64,000 nt of DNA from Prorocentrum cordatum (taxonomy: Eukaryota > Sar > Dinophyceae > Prorocentrales > Prorocentraceae): the NCBI GenBank assembly GCA_963575745.1, contig CAUYUJ010005736.1:339255-403254 (forward strand), in the 5' to 3' direction. The notes under the pieces are model-generated. The model had not been told where the DNA came from and made no database searches. It saw only the letters and a program-made list of their open reading frames with translations. Positions 7,905-19,200 of the stretch are shown piece by piece. Each line of letters starts with the position of its first letter. Within the stretch, counting starts at the first letter, position 1. The position numbers and the translations under genes were made by a program.

Positions 7905-9875
7905 CTGTTGTGTGCACCGCAGTCGGAGGAGCTCCCCAGAGGGCCACGAAACGTGTGAGGGGTGTGCCAAAATATGTCCGGTGGGCGCGTGCAATAGCGG
8001 CCACTGGAGCCGTCGGTGGAGCTCCCTATGGGGCGACGAAACGCGCAAGAGGTGTGCCGAAATAGGTGCGGTGGGCGGATGCGAACGCAACCATTGGGGC
8101 CGTCGGTGGAGCCAAAGGTGCCGCGAAACGTGTGAGGGGTGTGCCGAAATGGGTGCGGTGGGCGCGTGCGAACGCAGCCACTGGCGCCTTCGGTGGAGCT
8201 CCCAGCGGCGCCACGTCAGGTGTGAGGGGTGTGCTGAAATGGGTGTGCGTGACGCATGCGGGCGGTGGCACTGGGGGCCTTCGGTGGAGCTCCCTGTGGG
8301 GCCACGAAACGTGTGAGGGGTGTGCCGACATAGGTGTGCGTGACGCATGCGGGCAGTGGTACTGGGGCCTTCGGTGGAGCTCCCTGTGGGGCCACGAAAC
8401 GTCTGAGAGGTGTGCCGAAATACTTAGGTGTGCGTGACGCCTCCGGGCGGTGACACTGGGGCCTTCGGTGGAGCTCCCTGTGGGGCCACGAAACGTGTGA
8501 GGGGTGTGCCGAGATAGGTGTGCGTGACGCATGCGGGCGGTGGCACTGGGGCCTTCGGTGGAGCTCCCTGTGGGGCCACGAAACGTCTGAGAGGTGTGCC
8601 GAAATACTTAGATGTGCTTGACGCCTCTGGGCGGTGGCACTGGGGCCTTCGGTGGAGCTCCCTGTGGGGCCACGAAACGTGTGAGGGGTGTGCCGACATA
8701 GGTGTGCGTGACGCCTCCGGGCGGTGACACTGGGGCATTCGGTGGAGCTCCCTGTGGGGCCACGAAACGTGTGAGGGGTGTGCCGACATGGGTGTGCGTG
8801 GCGCATACGGGCGGTGGCACTGGGACCTTTGGTGGAGCTCCCTATGGGGCCACGAAACGTGTGAGGGGTGTGCCGACATGGGTGTGCGTGACGCACGTGG
8901 GCGGTGGCACTGGGGCCTTCGGTGGAGCTCCCAATGGGGCCACGAAACGTCTGAGAGGTGTGCCGAAATACTTAGGTGTGCGTGACGCCTCCGGGCGGTG
9001 GCACTGGGGCCTTCGGTGGAGCTCCCTGTGGGGCCACGAAACGTGTGAAGGGTGCGCCGACATAGGTGTGCGTGACGCATGCGGGCGGTGGCACTGGGGC
9101 CTTCGGTGGAGCTCCCTGTGGGGCCACGAAACGTCTGAGAGGTGTGCCGAAATACTTAGATGTGCTTGACGCCTCTGGGCGGTGGCACTGGGGCCTTCGG
9201 TGGAGCTCCCTGTGGGGCCACGAAACGTGTGAGGGGTGTGCCGACATAGGTGTGCGTGACGCCTCCGGGCGGTGACACTGGGGCCTTCGGTGGAGCTCCC
9301 TGTGGGGCCACGAAACGTCTAAGGGGTGTGCCGACATGGGTGTGCGTGGCGCATACGGGCGGTGGCACTGGGACCTTTGGTGGAGCTCCCTATGGGTCCA
9401 CGAAACGTGTGAGGGGTGTGCCGACATGGGTGTGCGTGACGCACGTGGGCGGTGGCACTGGGGCCTTCGGTGGAGCTCCCAATGGGGCCACGAAACGTCT
9501 AAGGGGTGTGCCGAAATACTTAGGTGTGCGTGACGCCTTCGGGCGGTGGCACTGGGGCCATCGGTGGAGCTCCCTGTGGGGCCACGAAACGTGTGAGGGG
9601 TGTGCCGACATAGGTGTGCGTGACGCATGCGGGCGGTGGCACTGGGGCCTTCGGTGGAGCTCCCTGTGGGGCCACGAAACGTCTGAGAGGTGTGCCGAAA
9701 TACTTAGATGTGCGTGACGCCTCCGGGCGGTGACACTGGGGCATTCGGTGGAGCTTCCTATAGGGCCACGAAACGTGTGAGGGGTGTGCCGACATAGGTG
9801 TGCGTGACGCATGCGGGCGGTGGCACTGGGGCCTTCGGTGGAGCTCCCGATGGGGCCACGAAACGTGGGGGCGGT
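7905..9875 (+). repeat. ~90-bp tandem repeat, array 2
   Basis: About 22 units of the array 1 family. The first three or four (7905-8200) are the most diverged and carry GTGGGCGCGTGCGAACGC in place of the common block. A multi-unit block at about 8520-8965 recurs nearly identically at about 9068-9515, indicating a higher-order duplication of ~548 bp. All long frames here are repeat artefacts. Confidence 0.95.
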
Positions 9876-9876
9876 G

Positions 9877-9990
9877 CCAAAGTGAGGGGGGTGATGGGAG
9901 GAGGGAGGAGGGGGGAGGAGGAAAAAGAACGCGGGGACCGTCTCTTCAAAACTACGACCCAACACCGCAAGATGGCTGGGAAAAACTGAA
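9877..9990 (+). repeat. Purine tract and array end module, copy 2
   Basis: AAAGTGAGGGGGGTGATGGG leads into a GGAGG tract, then CTCTTCAAAACTACGACCC (9942) and AACACCGCAAGATGGCTGGG. It matches the array 1 end as reconstructed without the LINE. Confidence 0.88.
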
Positions 9991-10900
9991 GCTCTTTGTC
10001 GTTTTCTTCTTCCAGGGGCCCTCTCCAGGCCTGGGACCGTCGAACAACCACTAAGGATGGAAAACCGGTCCCCGGGAAAGGCTCGAGCCCCCCTTAGAAA
10101 TCGTGGGGGGTGTGGGCATTGACCACCGACATACCTGTCTGTCTTGATCCCCACAAGTCTGGCTTGATCCCCACATGTCGGCCGGCGAAAGGCCGTCAGG
10201 GGCCCCTCGGGGAGGAGGGCTCCCTCTGGTAGGCAGGACGCGCGTCTGAGAGGCCACCGTGCCCTCAGAGACAGGGCGCGCTCCTCGCGCCACCCCCTGA
10301 TGGGCCGATTTTCTACTACAACTACCATAGGCAGGAGAAGGAGGAGAAAAGGAGGAGGAGGAGGAGGAGGAGGACCTCCCCATCCTCCCTTCTCCCCCGT
10401 CCTGCACATCGTAGTGGTGGTGGAAAATTGGCCCATCCTCCCCCCCCCCTCCCGCGCCGCCACCCTGCAGGAGCGCCCGAGCGCGGAGGGGGGCCGGGGA
10501 GCATCTTGCCGGCGGAGGCTCCACCAGCTTCGCCGCCCTCCGCCCGCACTCGGGCCGGTCCTGCCCGGCAAACCCCGCCCGGGGGGGCTGCTGGCACGGG
10601 CGAGCGCTCCCCAGCCGTCTCCCCCTGGGGAGCGGGGGTCGACCTGAACCTGCAGGAATTGTTTGGGTCGCGGCGATAACTCCACCTCCACCTCCTCCTC
10701 CTCCTCCTCCTCCTCCTCCTCCTCCTCCTCCTCCTCCTCCTCCCTCCTCCCTCCTCCCTCCTCCCCCTCCTCCTCCACCTCCTTCCCCCTTCCACCTTCT
10801 GGTAGTGGTGGTGGAAAACAGGCCCATCATTCTGGGGGGGGGAGCGGCGAGGGGGGGGAAGGAAGAGGGGGGAGAGGGGTGGGAGCACAACGCGCGTTAT
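9991..10900. other. Low-complexity region with GGTAGTGGTGGTGGAAAA motifs
   Basis: No gene seen. A motif close to GGTAGTGGTGGTGGAAAA then GGCCCATC occurs at about 10296-10327 (minus), 10408-10437 (plus) and 10800-10830 (plus). GGA runs lie at 10330-10370 and a long TCC run at 10680-10790. The GC-rich part at 10440-10640 gives open frames in several phases but no recognisable protein. Confidence 0.6.
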
Positions 10901-11970
10901 GGCCCAGAGGGTAACAGAAACACTCTCTCGATCGCCGAGGGACGAGGATGAGAGACGGACCGGTCGGGACTGCTCGAAGCCTCGAAGATCAACTGAGCTG
11001 AGCATGTCCTGGTGCTGGGTGCGAGGAGGTCGCGGATCGGGGGGGCACACCTCCTCCAGGCGTTCCGAGACGCGGCGGCCAGCAGCTTTTCTGAAAATTG
11101 GGGCCGCCCGCGGCCCGCCGCAAGAGAAGAAGTCAACGCGCGACGTAGCACCCCATCATCTCAGGACTCGCTCTGTGGACCTCATCGCTTCATTCCCTCT
11201 CCGTCCGCGCCCCTCCCCTCCCCATCCCCTCCCCATCCCCTCCCTTCCCCATCCCTCCAGCCCCCCTTCCCCACCCCCCTTCCTCCCCGGATCCCTTCCA
11301 TTTACCCCCCCCCCCTCCCCCTCCCCGCCCAAGGCCCCCTCCCTCACCGCCTCCCCCCCCTCCCTCCCTCCCTCCACTCCCCGCTGCGAGCCCTCGGGCC
11401 GTGGCCGATCGTCTGCGCCGTCCGTGGGAAGGTGGGCACCCCACTTCAGCAAAGCCGAGCCTCTTCGCTGAATGGTAGCCTGGGGTAGGGGGAGCTTTCA
11501 GCGCCGCCGTCATGCGGGTTTGGAGTCTCTCTTGGGCGACACGACCGGGCCAAACAGCACACCCACGCTAGCACCTGCCACTGCTGCGCTGGTTGCTTGC
11601 CTTTGCCGCGCGCCCACGCGGGGCAGGAACTGCTGCGCACGAGCGCGGCCACGCTGAACCCATCGAGCACGACTTGGAGGAAGAAGGGGGGCCGCATCAC
11701 AAACAGCCGAACAACCTTGGAACATCTCTAAAAAGGCTTGGAATAGTTGGCATCCCGTGGCCCGTGGAATCCCGGAGAAGGTCCTGGCGTGAAAAGACTT
11801 CGTCGACCAGCCACCCGTGCTGGCGCACCGCCCCCCGGCGCGGCGGCGCCGCTCACAGCGGCACTTGCTCCGGCGGGCGCAACGCCACCGCAGAGACCGA
11901 GGAGGGACAGGTGCCGTTGCCCACTCGGGGAAGGCAAGGGAGCGGGGAGGAGCAGCCCTCTCATGAGACG
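10901..11970. other. GC-rich stretch without recognised gene
   Basis: 11200-11385 is an almost pure pyrimidine tract (CCCCTCCC type). The rest (10901-11190, 11400-11970) is GC-rich, non-tandem sequence with overlapping frames on both strands, none of which resembles a known protein. Confidence 0.5.
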
Positions 11971-11976
11971 TACAGG

Positions 11977-12166
11977 GACATACTAATGCCAGATGTCATC
12001 CTTGGAGGCGCGCGTCCGACCCGAACATCCAATGTACCCATCGTGTAGTAGATCGTTTCCCGAATGGGGCGGCCAGGGAGCGCCCGCCACGACGCATATG
12101 CTATGCGACTTTTCGGTGCGCGCGTCGTGCCTGGGGAGGCGACGCAAACATAGTATCAGTATGTTG
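11977..12166. mobile_element. ~190-bp terminal-inverted-repeat element, copy 1
   Basis: Related over its whole length to 25268-25458. Ends read ACATACTAATG... and ...ATCAGTATGTT, imperfect inverted repeats. Internal shared blocks include TCCTTGGAGGCG, CCATCGTGTAGT, GATCGTTTCCCGA, GCGCCCGCCACG and CTGGGGAGGCGACG. No coding capacity; resembles a MITE or foldback repeat. Confidence 0.65.
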
Positions 12167-12229
12167 GGGGGACGCCGATTATCACGCACACACGGTTTTC
12201 ATATACGTTGCGGATAAAGATGAGGGTGC

Positions 12230-12930
12230 GGCGGAAATGTCCGCAGTCTGCGGAACTTCGAAGAAGACCGCTGCAAGCGCCTGGTTCTCATCGATTATAT
12301 CACGAACCCGCCGCAGGCGCCCGCTTCTTCGTTATAGCAGTGTGGGTGGGTCGAGGGTGGGTCACGGGCGGGTCGCGGATGGGTCGCGGGTGGGCGGCGG
12401 GACGTCGGCATTCTGCGAGAATCGGAAGAAACCCGCCGCAGGCGCCTAATTCTCACCATATATCATAATTAACGAGCCCGCCTCTGGCGCCCATGGGGGT
12501 GGGTCGCGGGTGGGTCGCGGGCGGGTCGCGGGTGGGCGGCGGGGGCGGAGGCATTCTGCGAGAATCGGCAGAAGTCCGCCGCAGGCGTCTAATTCTCACA
12601 AATTATACAACGAGCCCGCCGCAAACGCCGATTTATTCGTTCAATCAATGTGGGTGCGTCGCAGGTGGGTCGCAGGTGGGTCGCGGGCGGGTCGCGGATG
12701 GGTCGCGGGTGAATGGCGGCGACGTCTGCGAGGCTCTTGAGAAGCCCGCCGCAGGCGCCCAATTTTCACAAATCGTACGCAGCACCCCGCAGTCGCGGAT
12801 AAGAGTGATGGGGGCGGCGGGAACGTCGGCTGTCTGCGAAAATTGGAAGAAGCCCGCCGCAGGCGCCTCAATTTTACAAATTGCACACCGAGCCCGCCGC
12901 AGGCGCAAAACGCTCGTTAAAACAACGCGG
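12230..12930 (+). repeat. Dispersed repeat around GCCCGCCGCAGGCGCC, with satellite blocks
   Basis: Four or five imperfect units of ~110-170 bp: CTGCGAGAATCGGAAGAAG, GCCCGCCGCAGGCGCC, a short AT-rich CAAATTATA stretch, GAGCCCGCCGCAGGCGCC, then GTCGCGGGTG repeats. The same unit recurs at 20835-21000 and 23815-24180. Confidence 0.85.
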
Positions 12931-13205
12931 GTGGTCGCGAGGTGGGTCGTGAGCGAGTCGCCGGGCGGGTCGCGGGTGGGTCGCGGGTGCGTCGCGGGTG
13001 TGTCGCGGGCCGGGTAGCGTGTGGGTCGCGGGTGGGTCGCGGGTGGGTCGCGGGTGGGTCGCGGGTGAGTCGCGGGCGGGTCGCGGGATGGATCGCGTGC
13101 GGGTCGCGTGCGGGTCGCGGGGTGGGTCGCGGGCCAGTCGCGGACGGGTCGCGGCTGGGTCGCGGGGCGGGTCGCGGGCGGGTCGCGGGCCAGGTCGCGG
13201 GAGGG
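12931..13205 (+). repeat. 10-bp satellite (GTCGCGGGTG)n
   Basis: About 27 tandem copies of GTCGCGGGTG with GCG or GGG variants. The same satellite appears at 21750-22240, 23870-24300, about 57670-57790 and, reversed, 27680-27960. Confidence 0.95.
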
Positions 13206-13850
13206 GCGACGCCAAACAACAACAAACAACAAACAACAAACAATAAACAACACACAACAATCAACACATAACAAACAACAAATACCAAACAATCACAACA
13301 CCAACACCAACAACAACAACCGCAACAGCCACCACAAACTCAGCGCGCGTTCCTGTAGCGACCGCCCCTGCGAGGCCGCCAGTACCCCAACGTTGGGTGC
13401 GGCGCCCCCAGGGGGCGGGCCGCGCCCGCGGGTCTGCGCAATCGCCGCCCAAGGCGCGGCGCCCACCCCTGGCAGGGTCACCTGGGTGCCGATTACCCCC
13501 AGGGGCGGTTGAGGGTGGGAGAAAAAGCCGCGCCCCCAACTGCCAGCGCCGATGGCTGGCAGCAAGGAGTGAGGACCTCCGCGGCGCGCTCGCCGCGCGC
13601 GCGAAGCCGAGCCACCGCGACGCGGGATCCCAGCGGCGGTCACGCAAACAAGCAAACAGCGCTGGTAGCGCCGCGCGGCGCGGCGCGCGGCCCCTTTCGC
13701 AGGCCGTTCCTGCGCGGCGTCGCGCTCGTCGGCGGGCATGGCCGCCGACACCCCCGCGCTCCCGTTCGCTGTCGCGCGCGCTTGTGTCCGCGCAGCACCC
13801 TGCATGTGTGCGCCCCCCAACAACCAGAACAACAGCAACATCAACAACAA
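13206..13850. other. CAA-rich tract and GC-rich spacer
   Basis: 13206-13335 is ACAACAAAC-type low complexity. 13350-13800 is very GC-rich with short inverted motifs and no recognised gene; frames run through in several phases. 13815-13850 returns to AACAACAGC repeats. Confidence 0.6.
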
Positions 13851-13854
13851 CAGC

Positions 13855-13985
13855 CATTTTAAGGCTGTACGCTCTTACTTGCCCGCGATTCATTCAACAC
13901 GTATACCCTACACCCTCGATGCCCGCCTTCTTCGTCTTCGATCACACCCCTTTCGGGGGGATTATTTCTCTTTGCTGGGGCCGGC
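13855..13985 (+). repeat. Head module of composite repeat, isolated copy
   Basis: CATTTTAAGGCTGTACGCTC, then CACCCTCGATGCCCGCC and CACCCCTTTCGGGGGG. Related copies: 16490, 17452, 19201, 57813 and 60139, nearly always directly after a CAA tract. Confidence 0.85.
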
Positions 13986-14167
13986 GGGCTTAGACGTACG
14001 GGCAAACCGGAACGGGCGGACAATCTTTCGGGGGCGTACATCTTTCTGCCCGCCATTGGAATTGGCGCGGGCCCTGCAAGAGGAGGAGGGGAAGAACGAG
14101 GGAGAGTGGGAGGAAGGGGAGGGGGAAGGACGAAGGAAGAGGGAATATACCACGTTGTGAAGGCGTC

Positions 14168-14655
14168 CTTGGCGCGTGCGTGGTTCTTGAGCGCCGAAAC
14201 GCAATTCCAGAATAATTTGTGAGGACGTCGCACGCGAGAGCGCAGTCCTGAGTACATTGTGAGGAAATCTCGGGCGGAAGCGGGGGCCCTGACGAAGTTG
14301 CGAAGAAGTCTCAAGCGGGAGCGCCGTTCCCACGTAAATTGCACGGAAGTCTCAGGCGGGAGCGGGGGTCCTCACTAAATTGCGAGGAAGTCTCAGGCGG
14401 GAGCGCCGTTCCTGAGTCAATCGCGCGGAAATGCCAGGCAGGAGCGGGGGTCCTGAGTAAAATTCGAAGAAGTCTCAAGCGGGAGCGCCGTTCCCACGTA
14501 AATTGCACGAAAGTCTCAGGCGGGAGCGGGGGTCTTGATTACATTGCGAGGAAGTGTCACACGGGAGCGCCTTTCCTGAGTAAATTGCGCGGAAGTCTCA
14601 GGCGGGAGCGGGGGTCCTGAGTAAAAATCGAGGAAGTCTCAAGCGGGAACCGTTG
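14168..14655 (+). repeat. ~41-bp tandem repeat array
   Basis: About 12 units of the form AAATTGCGAGGAAGTCTCA then GGCGGGAGCG and a GGGGTCCTGAG or CCGTTCCTGAG end. The same units in small numbers form the tail of the composite repeats (18780-19020, 20290-20570, 58735-58940) and occur at 16975-17130. Confidence 0.9.
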
Positions 14656-15045
14656 TTGTTGTAGCCCGGGGGGCAGGGACACAGTTTGAGCAGGAAGACT
14701 TTCCTTGAGAAAAAACAAGGTGCGAGCCCCGGGGGTGGCAGTTCAATCGAAAAAAATAAATGTGCACCGGTGGGGGGGGGGATCAACAATAATTATTCTT
14801 CAAGAATGAGAGTTCAACAACAACAACAACAGCAGCAGCAGCAGCAACAACAACAACAACACCAGCACCAACACCAACAACAACAACAGCAACACCAACA
14901 ACAACATCATCAACAACAACAACAACAATAACAACTACTACTACAAAAACATCAACAACAACAGCAACAGCAACACCACCAACAACAACAGCAACAGCAG
15001 CAACACCAACAACATCAACAACAACAACAACCAAAACAACAACAA
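14656..15045 (+). repeat. Linker module plus CAA microsatellite
   Basis: 14656-14815 holds GACACAGTTTGAG, GGTGCGAGCCCCGGG, ATGTGCACCGG and ATTATTCTTCAAGAATGAG blocks (linker module M), also at 17131, 19025, 20575 and 60034. It runs directly into a degenerate CAA/CAG tract to 15045. Confidence 0.85.
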
Positions 15046-15409
15046 TCATGTTACCCGCGTGCGCGATGTTTCCACACGAAGCATGCGACCAGCACGATAG
15101 CCATCCACTTGATGGGGGACTTTTGTTCTATGGCGGGGTCCGTTATTCCCATTCCCGAATCTCCCGCCCAATGAGGTCTTGCAAACACCTCCTCCGAGGA
15201 ATGTCGACATATCCCGCCTCGAAAACACATGCCCGCGCCTTGCTGCCCCGATGCGAGACCGCCAGTTGAAACCCAGCGAGGGGTAAAGCACAAGGAAACA
15301 TCGAACGACAGGGTTGCCTTGGTGGGCATAAAGGGGGCTGTCGGCGGTAAGGCAAGGACCCGGCCCTGGATAGGAAGGGAAAAAACCTCGAGCAGGGCTG
15401 CTGTTGTTA
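15046..15409. other. Spacer without recognised gene
   Basis: Low-repeat sequence between the CAA tract and the 251-bp array. Short frames exist on both strands; none is recognised. Confidence 0.4.
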
Positions 15410-16310
15410 CTGGGGGCGGCGCCAACGTTGAAGAGAGTACGGTGCTAGCCCAGCATGAAACGGAAGGAAGTCTCGAACGGGAACGCTGGTTTTGTTGGGA
15501 CGACGGGTTTCGGCGGCGAGGAGGAACGCCGCCTTGAATCAGAAACGAAGTAGCATCGAGCGGGAACCGTGATTTTTTCGGGGCGGGGGTTGTCGGCGGC
15601 GAAGAACAGCACCGTCCCGAAGAAAAGTGGAGGAAACCTCGACCGGGAACACTGTTCTTGCTGGGAGCGGCGCCGCTTCAAAAGAGAATGGGGCGCCAGC
15701 CCGGCGTAAAACGGAAGGAAGTCTCGGGCGGGAGCGCTGGTTGTGTCGGGGCGGCAGTTTTCGGCGGCGAGGAGGGCCACCGCCTTGAATGAGAAGGGAG
15801 GAGGCATCGAGCGGGAGCCGTGGTTTTGTCGGGACGGGGGCTGTCGGCGGCAAGGAACAGCACCGTCTTCAAGAAAACATGAGGAAGCCTCGACCGGGAG
15901 CGTCGTTCCTGCTGGGAGCGGCGCCACTTCAAAAGAGAGTGGACCGCCAACCCAGCGTAAAACGGAAGGAAGTCTCGGGCGGGAGCGCTGGTTGTGTCGG
16001 GGCGGTCGTTTGCGGCGGCGAGGAGGAACACCGCCTTGAGTTCCTTGGGAAAACAGGAAGCCTCGAGCGGGAGCGTTGTTTTGGCTGGGGGCGGCGCCGA
16101 TGAGAGAAAGACTGGCGTGCCAGTCCAAGGTGCAAAGGGCGGACGTCTCGAGCGGGACCGATGGTTTTGTTAGGTCGGCGGCTTTCGGCGGCGAGCAAGG
16201 GCACCAGCCCTGAGCAAAAAAGGGGGAAGTCTCGAGCGGGAGCGTTGGTGTTGTTGGTGAGGGGTGTGTGTGTGGGGGGGGGGGGGGTAGTTTTGGCGGC
16301 CCCCAAAACC
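15410..16310 (+). repeat. 251-bp higher-order tandem repeat
   Basis: Three and a half copies, each made of three ~83-bp subunits with a GTCTCGGGCGGGAGCG-like core. GTCTCGGGCGGGAGCGCTGG recurs at about 15721 and 15972, and in diverged form near 15470. The core resembles the 41-bp array unit, suggesting common origin. Confidence 0.88.
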
Positions 16311-16350
16311 GCTCGAGCGTGAGCCTCCCTGTCAATGAAAATGTAGCGGA

Positions 16351-16374
16351 CGCCCTGGCGCGAGCGCCAGGGCG
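16351..16374. other. Perfect GC-rich hairpin
   Basis: CGCCCTGGCG, loop CGAG, CGCCAGGGCG: a 10-bp perfect stem. There is no gene next to it and no T-run after it, so no terminator call is made. Confidence 0.7.
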
Positions 16375-16404
16375 CCCGTAAGGGGCCCAACAATAATAAT
16401 TGCT

Positions 16405-16620
16405 TACACCCAACGACAACACCAACGACAACATCAGCAACAACAGAAACAACAACAACAACACCACCACCAACAACAACTACCATTTTAAGACGGTTCG
16501 CTCTTATCTGCTCGCGTGTCATTCAATATGCATATCCCAAACCCTGGATACCCGCCGCCGTCGTCTTCGATCGCGCCCCCTTTTCGGAGGGTATATTCAT
16601 TCCCTGCCGCGCGTGGTTGG
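16405..16620 (+). repeat. CAA tract plus head module
   Basis: CAACAACAAC-type tract to 16488, then a head module copy (CATTTTAAGACGGTTCGCTC...CCCTGGATACCCGCC). Same order as at 17277-17585. Confidence 0.85.
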
Positions 16621-16970
16621 TGAAGCCCTTGAAAACGAAGGGTAACAGATAACGGAGGAGAACGAGGACGAAGGGATCGGAGGAAAGGGAAGGGGAGGGC
16701 GATGCTTTGCGCTGTGAGTGGTGGTTCAACTTGCGCCATGGCTTGCGCCAGCGGCTCCAACACAGGTTAACAATAAGCTTCGCCATGGGTCGCGCCTTGA
16801 ACAGCGCCACGTACCACCCCCTTGAAGAACATATCGTGGGAACCCCCACAAGGGGACGTACAGACGCGAACTGGTGTCAGAAACAAATTCCGTGGAACCT
16901 TGAAAAGAAGCGGGATATTGGGGGGGAGTGGGGCGAAAAGATAATGAGAACTGCAACCGTGTCGAGAGGA
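16621..16970. other. Spacer without recognised gene
   Basis: Non-tandem sequence between a head module and 41-bp-type units. Contains the inverted words GGCTTGCGCCA and CCATGGCTTGCGC but no gene I can recognise. Confidence 0.4.
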
Positions 16971-16974
16971 ACCC

Positions 16975-17363
16975 AGAAGCCCCAAGAGAGAGCGCAATTC
17001 TTCAATCAATTGTGAGGAAGTATCAAGCGGGAGCCGCGATCCGGTGTAAAAGCGAAGGAACTCCCAAGCGAGAGCGCGATTCTTCAATAAATGGTGAGGA
17101 GGTGTCAGACGGGAGCCGCTGTTGTTGTAAACCGGGGGCCAACGACACAGTTTGAGTCTCAAGACTTTCCCTGCTAAAAAAAAACAAAGCGCGAGCCCGG
17201 GAAAGGGCACTTCAATCCCCCAAAAAAGTGCACCAGACGGGAGGGACCAGCAATCACTGTTCTTCAGAAGTGAGAGTTCAACAACAACAACAACAGCAAC
17301 AACAACAACAACAACAACACCAACACCAACACCAACACCAACACCAACATCAACACCAACACC

Positions 17364-17406
<43 letters not shown>

Positions 17407-17450
17407 GCACACAACAACAATACCACCAACAACAACAACAACAACACACA
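16975..17450 (+). repeat. 41-bp-type units, linker module M and CAA tract
   Basis: Three 41-bp-type units, then linker module M (17131-17277) and a long CAA tract that leads straight into composite copy A. Confidence 0.85.
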
Positions 17451-17451
17451 T

Positions 17452-19200
17452 CATTTTAAGACTGCTCGCCCTTATGAGCTCGAGTGTCCAATAACGCCTG
17501 TTTCCCAAACCCTCGATACCTGCCCTCTCCGTCTTCGATCGAACCCCTTTGGGGGGATATACCTTTCTTCCCTGCAGGCCGGACCCCGGCAACCGGCGGG
17601 GCGGCCGCGGACCGTCGGCCTGGCCAGCGGCAGCGCTGATCGGCGGGGCGGCCGAGGACCGTCGACCCGACCCCAAAGAGGGACGGACAGGGGACTGACC
17701 GCGACGACGCCGACGACGACGACATCGACGACGACGGCGACGACAACGACGACGGCGACGACGACGACGGCGACGACGACGAGCGAAAGCGAGAGAAAAC
17801 GACAGCAGGGCCACGAAGGACACGAAATAGGCCACGAAGGGCGACAGCGGGGACACGAAGGGAATGCGTATGGGGCCACGAAAAGCGCGAACGAGCAGGG
17901 GCCACGAAGGGCAGACAATGCGGGGCCACAGAAGGCAACGATGGGGCCACTGAGGGTAGCAATCGGGCCACGTAGGACGGTGAGGGGGCCACAGACTGCG
18001 ACAGCGGGGCCACGAAGGGCACGCACATGGGGCCACAACGGGCGCGAACGAGCGGCTCGCGCTCCCAGGGAGGGGGCCCCCGAACAAGGAGGGAGGGAGA
18101 AAACGGGGGGATGGGGGAGGAGAGAAAGGATGAAAAGGGAGGAGGGGGGGAGGGAGGAGGAAACACGGGGGGGCGGGGGTGAAGGGACGGAGAAGGGGGG
18201 AGAGGGAATTCCGAAGGAGGAGGAGGGAGGAGTAGGGGGCCGATTTTGAAGGGGGGGCCAGGCATGCAAGCGCTGCGAAAGAAATCGCACGGACGGGGCC
18301 ACGAAGGGCATACGTATGTTGGGCCGCGGAGGGCAAGGACGGGGCCACTGAGGGCAGCAACGGGGCCAAGAAGGGCAACGAGGGGGCCACGAAGGGCGAC
18401 AGCGGCGCCACGAAGGGCATGCATATGGGGCCACCACGGGCGTGAACGAGCGGGGGCCGCGAAGGGCATACATATATGGGGCCACGAAGGGCAGCGAGGG
18501 GGCCACGAAGGGCTGCAACGGGGCCACGAAGAGCACGAGGCGGCCACGAAGGGCAGCAAGGGGGGCCACGAGGGGCTGCAACGGGGCCACGAAACAAAGC
18601 GAGGGGGCCACGAAGGGCTGCAACGGGGCCACGAAGATCAGCGAGGAGGCCACGAGCGGCTGCAACGGTGCCACGAAGATCAGCGAGGAGGCCACGAGGG
18701 GCTGCAACGGGGCCACGAAACAAAGCGAGGGGGCCACGAAGGGCTGCAACGGGGCCACGAAGGGCAGCGAGATCCCGATTCCTATGTAATCTGTGAGAGC
18801 GTCCTAAGTGTGAACGCGACTCCTGGGTGCCTGGGTGTCGGGAGCGCAGCGCTTGAGCAAATTGCCGGAAATTCCAACGCAAGGGCGCTTTCCGTCAGTA
18901 AATTGCAAGCAAATCTCCAGCGAGAGCGCGACTCCAGAACGCCGGGAAGGCGATTCCTTAATACATTTCCCAGGAATAACGCGATTCCTGAATAAAATAC
19001 GAGGTAGTCCCACGCGGAAGCCGTTGTTGTTGTAACCTGGGGGCCAAGGGCCCAGTTTGAGCATCAAGACTTTCCCCATCAAAAAACAATGTGCGAGCGT
19101 CGAGGGGCACATTTTGATTGAGAGAAAAACAATGTGCACCGGTGGGGGGGGATCAACATTACTTATTCTTCAGAAATGAGAAACCATCACCAACAACAAT
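17452..19200 (+). repeat. Composite repeat, copy A
   Basis: Order: head module (17452-17585), GC-rich block with GGCGGGGCGGCCG, GAC microsatellite (17700-17790), an array built on GGCCACGAAGGGC with ~21-bp steps (17805-18775), a tail with 41-bp-type units, then module M. A purine-rich block at about 18060-18290 is absent from copy B. Open frames such as GATKGCNGATK are products of the 21-bp unit. Confidence 0.9.

Noticed and set aside
1-9860. Many long open frames on both strands in the 90-bp arrays (30-residue repeat peptides such as HRELHRRPQCHRPHASRTP)
   Set aside because: The unit length is a multiple of three, so frames stay open in several phases; indels of 4 bp switch frames between units, which real repeat proteins would not tolerate.
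1-9860. CRISPR-like regular spacing
   Set aside because: There are no unique spacers; whole units are repeated, and the genome is eukaryotic.
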